From Opitutales bacterium (GTDB lineage: Bacteria > Verrucomicrobiota > Verrucomicrobiia > Opitutales > Opitutaceae), in assembly GCA_021772595.1 (NCBI GenBank), contig JAJFLS010000210.1, positions 1 through 7,150 of the forward strand: DNA of 7,150 bases. Direction: 5' to 3'. A program made the translations under genes and the position numbers. Positions within the stretch are counted from its first letter, which is position 1; each line of letters starts with the position of its first letter. The notes under the pieces are model-generated. The model worked only from the letters and a program-made list of their open reading frames with translations, ran no database searches and was not told the origin of the DNA. Shown piece after piece: positions 1-5,584 of this stretch.

Positions 1-1038
1 TTCCTTATTGAAGTCGAAGGCCACTCGAAAGCTCTGGTTGTCATCCGTTCGGAAACTGACTTCACGCACATCGCCGAAACGCGCTCGCTTGGAAGTGGAA
101 TTGGTCACGCCCCCTGGGCTTCCGATGCCGAACAGAATGGAGTTCGGACCACGCGAAAAGGTCAAACGCTCCGTATTGTACATATCCGCTTTATAAGTCG
201 TTTCGAAGAAATCGCGGCTCAAGGATGCCGTCTGAAAGCCACGCACCGAATACCGGTTTCCACCATTCATTCTCGTATTCGTGCCATTGGGAGCGTCAAT
301 GAGACCCGCGTCGAAATCGCTAGTGTTGGGAGCGTACTCCAGAGCTTCATCGAAACTCGTGATCCCGAGATCCTCGAGAAACTCGGGCGTCATGATGGTC
401 ATGGACGCTCCGATTTCACGCGTACTGGTCCGCAGACGCGTCCCCGCCATAGTCTCAGTGGCGTTATAGCCGTCGTCGGTGCGCGAATCCACCGAAAAGG
501 GAGACAGCTCGAATACTTCTTGATCCTGCTCATCGTCCTGAGCGGTGAGGCTCGGAGAGCTTGCCAAAGCAAGCGCAAGCAGTCCTTTAAACAGGCCGCC
601 AGTTGTTTTTTTCTTTTTATTCGTGGGTAAATTCATTTCAGATTTCTCTTTTAGTTTGTTGGTTAATCTTTTCTGTCGTTGGTTTTCGGAGCGCTTTGGA
701 TCATTACCTCCTTTCTTCGCTCGAGTTAAGATTCCGTATGCTTTTCCGCCGCTAACCGGGACGGCCACGAGTGGGATGCCCTCCAGCATCCGATCCAACG
801 CATCTTGGACTTCGAACTGACCTTTTATACGATTCGTAAGCTCCTTCGACGGAGCTCCCACTGAAATCAGAATTTCCACATCGCCTTGACGGGCGGCGAT
901 CTTGAGCGTCTCCGTAGCCTTGCCCTCTGCTATATCGAAGCTTCGCTCTTTTGTATTGGCGCAAAGAATACCATTTCCCACGGAGACAACTCCGACGAGA
1001 ATCAACCACACGTTGCGTCTGCAACGATTGAGATTCAT
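1..1038 (-). CDS. TonB-dependent outer-membrane receptor with N-terminal STN signalling domain (partial, N-terminal 346 residues)
   Basis: Partial FecA-like transducer; the beta-barrel lies beyond the window edge. The minus-strand frame is open without a stop from an ATG at 1038 to base 1. Residues 1-27 form a signal peptide (basic start, hydrophobic WLILVGVVSV core, ending near LCA). Residues 33-105 match the STN domain (FDIAEGKATETLKIAARQ, then a QFEVQDALDRMLEGIPL pattern). A basic linker (106-148) follows, then a second signal-peptide-like segment (135-166), a TonB-box region EVFELSPFSVD (174-184) and a plug domain (about 195-315) with SVRGF and RGPNSILFGIGSPGG. In the FecA family the barrel imports a ferric chelate or other large ligand, and the STN domain signals to FecR in the periplasm. 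The sigma factor and FecR genes upstream on the same strand fit this. No good Shine-Dalgarno site precedes 1038, but no upstream ATG exists in frame. The substrate cannot be told. The alternative is two proteins, with translation restarting at 636. Confidence 0.9.
   Translation of the reverse strand, partial: MNLNRCRRNVWLILVGVVSVGNGILCANTKERSFDIAEGKATETLKIAARQGDVEILISVGAPSKELTNRIKGQFEVQDALDRMLEGIPLVAVPVSGGKAYGILTRAKKGGNDPKRSENQRQKRLTNKLKEKSEMNLPTNKKKKTTGGLFKGLLALALASSPSLTAQDDEQDQEVFELSPFSVDSRTDDGYNATETMAGTRLRTSTREIGASMTIMTPEFLEDLGITSFDEALEYAPNTSDFDAGLIDAPNGTNTRMNGGNRYSVRGFQTASLSRDFFETTYKADMYNTERLTFSRGPNSILFGIGSPGGVTNSTSKRARFGDVREVSFRTDDNQSFRVAFDFNKE
541..636 (-). other. Internal signal-peptide-like segment and possible second start inside the receptor
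   Basis: Residues 135-166 of the receptor frame begin with Met and read as a complete secretion signal: a lysine-rich n-region (NKKKKTT), a hydrophobic core (GLFKGLLALALASS) and a c-region ending SPSLTA before Q. An acidic stretch and the TonB-box region come directly after, which is how a receptor without an STN domain normally begins. The upstream STN part has its own signal peptide, so the frame carries two. Only a weak purine stretch (AAAGAGAAA) precedes this ATG. It may be an internal start giving an STN-less receptor, a processing site, or the scar of a gene fusion. Confidence 0.6.
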
Positions 1039-1173
1039 AAACTGATAGTTGAGGTAGTTTGTATAAGGGCATGAGAACGATTGCTCGTCCTCTATGACAC
1101 TTTACTTTTTATTTCTGACTAAGGATTATCGTAATTAAATTTTGTTACTGGGGAAATACTGTAGCGCAAATAA

Positions 1174-1213
1174 TTTTAACCACAGATGACACGGATGAAC
1201 ACAGATTAAGAAA
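1174..1213 (+). repeat. AACC-headed degenerate tandem array, ~9-10 bp period
   Basis: A TTTTAACC head is followed by three imperfect units, CACAGATGA, CACGGATGAA and CACAGATTAA, giving a period of 9-10 bp. The same head-plus-units design recurs at 3384, 3542 and (inverted) 3744. Similar intergenic strings are familiar from Verrucomicrobia and Planctomycetes genomes, but I know of no assigned function. Confidence 0.5.
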
Positions 1214-1286
1214 GGTAGGGCGGTTTCAGGCTGTGTTGCTCTTGGGGAATCGAGTCATTGGCAATATTTGAAGTTTTGATCATGCT

Positions 1287-1329
1287 GACGCGGCTTGTCT
1301 CGGCACAGCGCAGCGAAGACGGAAGCGTC
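1287..1329. repeat. Imperfect inverted repeat in the fecR-receptor gap
   Basis: GACGC at 1287-1291 pairs with GCGTC at 1325-1329. Inside it, CTTGTC (1294-1299) partly pairs with GAAGAC and GGAAG around 1315-1325. The interior resembles common verrucomicrobial intergenic palindromes of the form CTTGTC...GACGGAAG, here degraded. It is followed by the AT-rich TGTTAATATAATAAA. No function can be assigned. Confidence 0.3.
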
Positions 1330-1603
1330 ATCACGCGAGCGAGTTACGAGCGCATCCTGTTAATATAATAAACCACCAGTTTTACAATCAGCCTAATGGA
1401 AGCAGACGACGCACGGAAATGTGGGATGAACATCCGTAATATTCGCCTATTTCGCTTCCGGAAATCAACCAGAAAAGATGTGCTTAAAGGGTCAAACTAT
1501 CGACAATGGATCCCAACATTTGAAAGGCTCTGCGGCTCAAACCCATTCTCTTGCCGAACCCCCGTTGCGTCCCCGCCGGATAGGGGCCGCTGCCTAATAA
1601 AAT

Positions 1604-2662
1604 CTACTCACTTCCTTCTCGCAATATGATTTTGGATAAGCCGTCGCGTTCGGCTTGCACGCTTCCTACTAATTCCAGCAGTTCCACGAATTCATCCAGT
1701 TTATGTGGCCGGAAAGCCGCTGTCACTGGCAATTCAGCCAATGCAATATCGCCAATCACCAGTTGCGTATGGTTGCGGCGATTGAATTCAAGTATGACCT
1801 CGGAAAGCGGCGCATCCGTAAATTCTAGCATCTCGTTTTTCCAGGCCAGTCGTCGCTCGATTGTTTCGATTGGAATCTCCTCAATGACCGGAGGAATAAT
1901 TTCGGATTGAAGCTCGATGACTGAACGCTGACCGGCTCTCAATTCTCGAACAAGGGGTTCCATCTTATCGATGATACTCTCGTTTGTCGTGGCGATTGAA
2001 GGATTCACCAGAACGCGACCTTCGGTCACAAACACTTCTACTTCTTCCGTGTTCAGCAGGACGTTGAATGCCGTTCCCACCGCTTGTACAACCATTCCTC
2101 TCGCACGAACGACGAAGGGCCTGCTCACATCCTTCGCTACAGTGAAATGGGCTTCCCCTGCAAGCAGATCAATCAGCCGCTTGTCGTCCAATAACCGGAC
2201 TGATACTTGAGCCCCTCGATTGAGCTCTACTGTGGACCCGTCATCGAGGACGTGATGTTCGTAGAACTGGGCGCTTTCACCCGAAGCCAGTAAAATGCTT
2301 TCGCTCTGCTTAGACTGCTCCAACAGTCCTCCGACAAACAAACCGATCGCCAACAAAGCGGCGATGCCCGAGATCGCGCTGAACCAGACCAATTTCGACC
2401 GCTTTTTGGATACCGCCAGCAAATCCGGATTGGGCTCCGCGCTGTGCTCGGGTCGCCAATCTGCCAATACATTCATTTCCTTCCAGACGATCTGACGTCG
2501 ACTGTAGGCCTCTGAATGCAAGGGACTCTCGGCCAGCCAATCGAAAAACGCGTCCTGCTCTTCCGCTGAAAAGCCGTGGTCGTGCTTAGCAACCCAGTCC
2601 GATGCTTCCTGATTGATGCGCGCATCTTTCGAATCGCTAGATTCTCTACTCTCAATACTCAT
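1604..2662 (-). CDS. fecR: FecR-family transmembrane anti-sigma / signal-relay protein
   Basis: 352 residues, a normal length for FecR. Domains in order: a cytoplasmic FecR N-terminal domain (DUF4880 type, about 16-65, with ASDWVAKHDHGFSAEEQDAF and WLAESPLHSEAYSR); a single membrane helix at about 91-114 (LVWFSAISGIAALLAIGLFVGGLL region) after a KKRSK basic stop; a periplasmic FecR domain at about 131-220 (DGSTVELNRGAQVSV, GEAHFTVAKD, VVQAVGTAFNV, VEVFVTEGRV); and a C-terminal DUF4974/STN-like domain at 272-348 (LEFTDAPLSEVILEFNRRN). The family binds the sigma factor in the cytoplasm and the receptor's STN domain in the periplasm. The start at 2662 is preferred over an in-frame ATG at 2704 because it overlaps the sigma-factor stop as ATGA, implying translational coupling; the extra 14 residues from 2704 lie in sigma-factor coding sequence and look unrelated. 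Whether it acts as inhibitor, activator or both cannot be read from sequence. Confidence 0.93.
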   Translation of the reverse strand: MSIESRESSDSKDARINQEASDWVAKHDHGFSAEEQDAFFDWLAESPLHSEAYSRRQIVWKEMNVLADWRPEHSAEPNPDLLAVSKKRSKLVWFSAISGIAALLAIGLFVGGLLEQSKQSESILLASGESAQFYEHHVLDDGSTVELNRGAQVSVRLLDDKRLIDLLAGEAHFTVAKDVSRPFVVRARGMVVQAVGTAFNVLLNTEEVEVFVTEGRVLVNPSIATTNESIIDKMEPLVRELRAGQRSVIELQSEIIPPVIEEIPIETIERRLAWKNEMLEFTDAPLSEVILEFNRRNHTQLVIGDIALAELPVTAAFRPHKLDEFVELLELVGSVQAERDGLSKIILREGSE

Positions 2663-3195
2663 AATATACCCGTTTCGCAAAAGCGGCCCACATAGTCGGC
2701 GCACTTGTTAACTCCAATAGAAATCTGCGCGTTCACTGTACGCGCCGAGATATTCAGTTTCTTCGCAATCTCACGCTGCGACATCCCATAGACCTTTCTC
2801 AAGGTGAAAATCCGACGGCAGCGGTCTGGCAGCGACTGAATCGCTTTTGTCAAAACCTCCAGCTCCTGATTGCGCGCGACTGTCTCGTGCACCCCCGCTC
2901 GCTCATCCAAAATATCGCAATCGTCGATATTCGTCACGATATCCTCTCCCCGAACCTTCGCGAACCGAATCGCGTTCAAAGCGATATTCCGGGCTGTCGC
3001 GAAGAGGAAAGCCTTCGGAGCATTCACCGGATCTTTCTTCCGAGCCTTCAAAACTTTCAAGTAGGCCTCCTGGATCACATCGTCGATATCGACGCCCGAG
3101 GGATAGCGGCTGAGCAACCATGCGCGCAGCATCGCTTCATGCGGCTGCAGGTTTTCGGCGAACCAACGCCCTTCGTCTGTATATTCCGGAGGCAT
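2659..3195 (-). CDS. ECF-subfamily RNA polymerase sigma factor (FecI-like)
   Basis: 178 residues, with only the two domains of an ECF sigma factor. Sigma region 2 spans about 19-80, with the core-binding pattern VDIDDVIQEAYLKVLKAR and the -10 recognition stretch PKAFLFATARNIALNAIR. Sigma region 4 spans about 111-168, with LPDRCRRIFTLRKVYGMSQ and a helix-turn-helix REIAKKLNISARTVNAQIS for the -35 element. The protein should direct RNA polymerase to a few promoters, most likely that of the receptor downstream. It sits first in the operon and its TGA stop overlaps the fecR ATG. No clear Shine-Dalgarno motif lies before the ATG at 3195 (TTTTTCTAAAA), which may mean leaderless-like or AT-rich initiation. 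The family assignment is firm; the target promoters are inferred from context. Confidence 0.95.
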   Translation of the reverse strand: MPPEYTDEGRWFAENLQPHEAMLRAWLLSRYPSGVDIDDVIQEAYLKVLKARKKDPVNAPKAFLFATARNIALNAIRFAKVRGEDIVTNIDDCDILDERAGVHETVARNQELEVLTKAIQSLPDRCRRIFTLRKVYGMSQREIAKKLNISARTVNAQISIGVNKCADYVGRFCETGIL

Positions 3196-3341
3196 TTTTA
3201 GAAAAATCGAGAGTATCTCAGAACGGTGACACCCTCAACCTCGAATGTGACTAAAAGAAAATCCAAAAAAGTCGGATCATCGGATTGATCACCCTAAAAC
3301 ACGCGGCGGCTCACCGAGACTACTTAACCCAAACGTTTCAT

Positions 3342-3357
3342 AAACCACGGAGTTCCT
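3342..3357 (+). repeat. AACC-headed unit, inverted partner of 3744-3768
   Basis: AAACCACGGAGTTC at 3342-3355 holds a single CACGGAGTT unit behind an AACC head. Its 13-nt core AACCACGGAGTTC occurs exactly, reverse-complemented, at 3753-3765. The pair brackets about 420 bp that contains all the other repeats in this gap. Confidence 0.5.
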
Positions 3358-3383
3358 AGAGCAGCATAGCCGCAACCAAAGAT

Positions 3384-3420
3384 TTTGAACCGCTAATGGA
3401 CGCAAATTGTCGCGAATCCA
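3384..3420 (+). repeat. AACC-headed tandem array, 10-bp period (CGCNAAT units)
   Basis: After TTTGAAC, three consecutive decamers begin CGCTAATGGA (3391), CGCAAATTGT (3401) and CGCGAATCCA (3411). They share CGCNAAT at an exact 10-bp spacing. The design matches the array at 1174 but the unit sequence differs. Confidence 0.5.
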
Positions 3421-3426
3421 TAAAAG

Positions 3427-3450
3427 GTAGCGGCCGATCTCCGAGCGGCC
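3427..3450 (+). repeat. REP-like element: GTAG head plus hairpin
   Basis: GTAG at 3427-3430 is followed after one base by GGCCGATC (3432-3439), loop TCC and GAGCGGCC (3443-3450). These form an 8-bp stem with one mismatch. A GTAG tetranucleotide just 5' of a palindrome is the published hallmark of REP sequences mobilised by RAYT (Y1-HUH) transposases. No RAYT gene is in this window. Confidence 0.6.
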
Positions 3451-3455
3451 AACTT

Positions 3456-3480
3456 CGGAACGACACAGTCGTCCCGCTCC
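3456..3480 (-). repeat. REP-like hairpin with GGAG head, inverted partner of the next element
   Basis: Read on the minus strand, GGAG (3480-3477) precedes a 9-bp stem with one G-U pair: CGGGACGAC (3476-3468), loop TGT, GTCGTTCCG (3464-3456). The head differs by one base from GTAG. It is 20 of 23 positions identical, reverse-complemented, to 3500-3522, so the two also form one large cruciform with a 21-nt loop. Confidence 0.55.
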
Positions 3481-3497
3481 CAATTGATTTCCAGTCC

Positions 3498-3522
3498 GTA
3501 GCGGAGCGACTGCGTCGTTCCG
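3498..3522 (+). repeat. REP-like element: GTAG head plus hairpin
   Basis: GTAG at 3498-3501, then CGGAGCGAC (3502-3510), loop TGC and GTCGTTCCG (3514-3522), a 9-bp stem with one G-U pair. Its head faces the head of the minus-strand copy at 3456-3480 across 17 nt. This is the head-to-head layout of a BIME-type REP doublet. Confidence 0.6.
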
Positions 3523-3541
3523 ACCACCACGCGAAGAAGAA

Positions 3542-3578
3542 TTTTATGGCCGCAAAAAAGCACAAAAGGCGCAAAAGT
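3542..3578 (+). repeat. A-rich tandem array, 9-10 bp period (CRCAAAA units)
   Basis: After TTTTATGGC, units CGCAAAAAAG, CACAAAAGG and CGCAAAAGTT follow each other at 9-10 bp. The head (GGCC instead of AACC) and unit are degenerate relatives of the arrays at 1174 and 3384. Confidence 0.45.
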
Positions 3579-3743
3579 TGGACTCTTCGAGAATTCGTTG
3601 GAAGTGCTTGAATATCTTTGTGTAAGAAAATGGGCATTCAGAAAACGTGCCTAAAAAACAAGATCCTGACGGAATAGTAGTACAGAGGAAAGGAGGCGAA
3701 GGCTTCCATCGATTCTCCGTCGAAGACTCCGACTCGTCGGTGG

Positions 3744-3768
3744 TTCCTCCGTGAACTCCGTGGTTGAA
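3744..3768 (-). repeat. AACC-headed tandem array (CACGGAG units), inverted
   Basis: On the minus strand the element reads TTCAACCACGGAGTT followed by CACGGAGGAACC: two CACGGAG units 9 bp apart behind an AACC head. It shares an exact 13-nt core with 3343-3355 in the opposite orientation. Confidence 0.5.
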
Positions 3769-3912
3769 AATATTGTATTATTCAATCTCCACTTTCAGTG
3801 AGGTTGCAGAAATAGACATTTCTAGACTTAAAGCGCTGTATCCAAGAGGCTTGCATGTTTAATGGCCCGTTTTTTTGAAACTACGAGGTTAACTCTTGCA
3901 AATATCATTATT

Positions 3913-3965
3913 TGGCCATTTAAACTACTAATTGACATATTTTATTCCAAATGTGGCCACTTAAG
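3913..3965 (+). promoter_or_regulatory. Candidate HipB operator pair in front of and over the hipB start
   Basis: Two copies of TGGCCANTTAA occur 41 bp apart (about four helical turns): TGGCCATTTAA at 3913-3923 and TGGCCACTTAA at 3954-3964. The second covers the first codons of hipB. The core TGGCCA is palindromic, suiting a dimeric Cro/CI-type repressor. HipB of E. coli represses its own operon from spaced upstream operators, although with a different motif (TATCC-N8-GGATA), which I do not see here. A TTGACA at 3932-3937 lies between the copies but has no -10 box at the right distance upstream of the start. An operator role is inferred. Confidence 0.3.
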
Positions 3966-4247
3966 ACAAAACATGAAATCTCATTGGAGATCGCTCAACG
4001 ATGCCGATCGCTTCGCCTTGAACAGAATCTCTCCCAAGAAGAGCTAGCCAGTCGAGCCGGCATCGCGACGCGTACCTATCGACGCTTCGAACAGGAGGGA
4101 AGCATCTCATTGGACCGGTTTGTGGCGATCATCCATTCCCTTAACCGCATTGCGGAATTGGAATCCATTCTAAAGCCCTCCCCAGTAGAAGATCTCGACC
4201 AAATCGAAAACCCGAAACCTGCTCGCCTGAGGAGTCGCTCGAAATGA
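3951..4247 (+). CDS. hipB: HipB-like antitoxin, Cro/CI-type helix-turn-helix
   Basis: 98 residues, close to E. coli HipB (88). A Cro/CI (HTH_3/XRE) fold covers about 12-67: LRLEQNLSQEELASRAGIAT contains helix 2 and the turn, and TRTYRRFEQEGSISLDRFVAI contains the recognition helix and helix 4. The C-terminal tail (75-98) is charged and proline-containing, probably flexible. In the family HipB dimers bind operators, repress the operon and neutralise HipA. The ATG at 3951 is the only Met in the frame and a TGA lies seven codons upstream, so the start is well fixed. There is no Shine-Dalgarno motif before it (TTTTATTCCAA). Its stop overlaps the hipA start as ATGA, so the two are translationally coupled. 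Confidence 0.88.
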   Translation: MWPLKTKHEISLEIAQRCRSLRLEQNLSQEELASRAGIATRTYRRFEQEGSISLDRFVAIIHSLNRIAELESILKPSPVEDLDQIENPKPARLRSRSK

Positions 4248-5404
4248 GACTGACCATTTTCTACCAAGGAGAAACGATCGGGCGTCTCAATGACGACACT
4301 GGTTCGATGCTCTTTCAGTACGACAACGATTTCCTCTCGAAGAAGACCGAACTATCGCCTTTCTATCTCCCGCTACAACAAGGAGCGACTGCGACTCGAA
4401 GTCCATTCGAAGGAGACCTTCCCGGACTCTTCGCCGACTCCCTCCCCGACCATTGGGGACGGACCATCATGGATCGAAGGCTTAGGGAAACAGGCATTTC
4501 GCCGGAAAGCGTTTCCATCTTAAAACGATTATCGCTCGTCGGCTCCGGCGGTCTCGGAGCCCTCGCCTATCACCCAGACGAAACCGCGGAAAGCAACAGC
4601 CTAGCCAATCTAAACGAAGCTATGCAATTCGCCGGGGCGGTAATAGAGGAAAGCGCCGGAGCGCTCCCTGGATCGAAAGTCCTTCAAGAAGCTGGAAGCA
4701 ATCCAGGTGGCAGGTATCCAAAAATATTAGTCGGATGGAAGGAAGACAGCGAGCGATTGATGATTGGTTCGCGCGATTTCACCGAAGGCTATATACCGTG
4801 TATCATGAAGCTGGATATGGGAAAGCTTCTCTCTCCTCACCTCCAGAATTTGTGCGAAAAAGAACATCGCCTGCTTTCAGCCGCACGGCAATCGGGCATC
4901 GAAACGCCAGAACATTGGCTCATAAAAGGCGAAAACAAGGAAACCGGAAGCTTTGCTCACCTCGTAGTTAAGCGCTTCGATCGGGAAGGCGGCCAGAGAA
5001 TCCACACGCACACTTTTGGAGGACTAACTCATCAACTAGCGATCCGTTATGGTTCCAGCTACGAAGATCTGTTGCGAACTACGCTAGCGCTAACGAAAGA
5101 CCACCGCCAGGTTACTAAACAATACCGTAGAATGGTCTTCAATGTCGTGTGCGGGAACCGCGACGATCACGTCCGCAATCACTCCTTTATATTCGATGAA
5201 ACCAAAGGATGGGCCCTTTCGCCCGCCTACGACCTAACGCCTACGCCAGAGAAAACAGAACACGCATTGAGCGTTAACTCAAAATGGAATTCTATCACAG
5301 ATTCCGACCTCATTAAAGTCGCAGAACTATTTTCCATAGACAAGCCAAGCGACATTATCGAGCAATCTCGCGACGCCATTGCGGCGCTTAACAATATCGA
5401 TTAA
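4244..5404 (+). CDS. hipA: HipA-family serine/threonine-kinase toxin
   Basis: 386 residues, somewhat shorter than E. coli HipA (440). The N-terminal subdomain (about 1-110) shows the family pattern LPLQQG, GDLPGLFADSLPDHWG and the glycine loop VGSGGLGAL (99-107). The kinase part has the serine-glycine loop GSNPGGRYPK (151-160; usual form GSSPGGARPK), an ATP lysine in IMKLD (K189), LVVKRFDRE (240-248), the catalytic segment GNRDDHVRNHSF (304-315, with D307 and N312 as likely catalytic and Mg-binding residues) and the metal-binding D330 in SPAYDL. No key residue is missing, so it is probably active. E. coli HipA phosphorylates glutamyl-tRNA synthetase GltX and causes growth arrest and persistence; other HipA kinases have other targets, so the substrate here is open. 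The gene follows hipB with a 4-nt overlap. The N-terminal GRLNDDTGSMLFQYD also matches the HipA couple-domain style. Confidence 0.92.
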   Translation: MRLTIFYQGETIGRLNDDTGSMLFQYDNDFLSKKTELSPFYLPLQQGATATRSPFEGDLPGLFADSLPDHWGRTIMDRRLRETGISPESVSILKRLSLVGSGGLGALAYHPDETAESNSLANLNEAMQFAGAVIEESAGALPGSKVLQEAGSNPGGRYPKILVGWKEDSERLMIGSRDFTEGYIPCIMKLDMGKLLSPHLQNLCEKEHRLLSAARQSGIETPEHWLIKGENKETGSFAHLVVKRFDREGGQRIHTHTFGGLTHQLAIRYGSSYEDLLRTTLALTKDHRQVTKQYRRMVFNVVCGNRDDHVRNHSFIFDETKGWALSPAYDLTPTPEKTEHALSVNSKWNSITDSDLIKVAELFSIDKPSDIIEQSRDAIAALNNID

Positions 5405-5428
5405 CAGAATACCGGAAGGAGGTGGAAC

Positions 5429-5479
5429 GTGGCGTTTGCCTAGATTCTCTAGATAGCGAGCCGAGACGTCTCGCGCCAC
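5429..5479 (+). other. Three-stem foldable structure just after hipA
   Basis: An outer stem GTGGCG (5429-5434) with CGCCAC (5474-5479) encloses two hairpins: CTAGA-TTC-TCTAG (5440-5452) and the 12-bp palindrome CGAGACGTCTCG (5462-5473). It begins 25 nt after the hipA stop and would be transcribed by read-through. No U-tract follows, so it is not a standard terminator. It may be another intergenic repeat or a 3' mRNA structure. Confidence 0.35.
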
Positions 5480-5539
5480 CGAATCAACCATCGATCTTCA
5501 TCTATGCGCCTAAGAGGGTGTCTGATAAATGGAAATACA

Positions 5540-5563
5540 TTCGGGGCGGCGCCCGAACGCTAC
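5540..5563 (-). repeat. REP-like element: GTAG head plus hairpin
   Basis: On the minus strand GTAG (5563-5560) precedes TTCGGG (5557-5552), a 6-nt loop and CCCGAA (5545-5540). It is the inverted partner of 5585-5609: 5542-5564 and 5584-5606 match reverse-complemented at 19 of 23 positions. Confidence 0.55.
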
Positions 5564-5584
5564 CTTTTTGAAGGGAATATCAGG

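Larger units (their letters stand above)
1039..1603. other. Intergenic gap between fecR and the receptor gene
   Basis: This 565-nt stretch holds no convincing gene. The only open frames (for example 1396-1629 plus, and a 20-codon frame at 1546-1487 minus) lack domain features and a good start context. It should contain the receptor promoter, by analogy with fecIR-fecA loci where the sigma factor drives fecA from its own promoter. I could not pick a confident -35/-10 pair. The AT-rich 1085-1180 segment is the likeliest place. It also carries the two repeat-like elements listed at 1174 and 1287. No T-tailed terminator is visible after fecR. Confidence 0.5.
3196..3950. other. Divergent intergenic region packed with short repeats
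   Basis: 755 nt between the sigma factor (leftward) and hipB (rightward). I see no real gene. Open frames up to 93 codons exist (3356-3637 minus, 3396-3611 plus), but they run through repeats and have no domain features or start sites. The stretch must contain both divergent promoters. It carries three REP-like hairpins (3427-3522) and four AACC-headed array pieces (3342, 3384, 3542, 3744). GATCA at 3275-3279 and TGATC at 3286-3290 form a 5-bp inverted repeat 80 nt upstream of the sigma-factor start, a possible but unproven regulator site. Confidence 0.6.

Noticed and set aside
752..1072. 106-codon minus-strand open frame over the receptor N-terminus
   Set aside because: It is out of frame with the STN/receptor coding sequence, which shows clear signal-peptide and STN patterns; this frame is Arg/Ser-rich with no domain.
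1396..1629. 77-codon plus-strand frame in the fecR-receptor gap
   Set aside because: Composition is random-like, there is no ribosome site or domain, and it runs into the antisense of fecR.
3356..3637. 93-codon minus-strand frame in the fecI-hipB gap
   Set aside because: It translates the REP hairpins and tandem arrays; the hydrophobic stretch comes from the A-rich array at 3542.
3862..4047. 61-codon plus-strand frame with a hydrophobic stretch, starting upstream of hipB
   Set aside because: It overlaps the first third of hipB in another frame, has no ribosome binding site, and its second half is clearly hipB shadow.
5511..5530. AGAGGGTGTCTGATAAAT as a possible insertion-sequence terminal repeat
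   Set aside because: It looks like some IS ends, but no matching inverted copy or transposase frame was found nearby.
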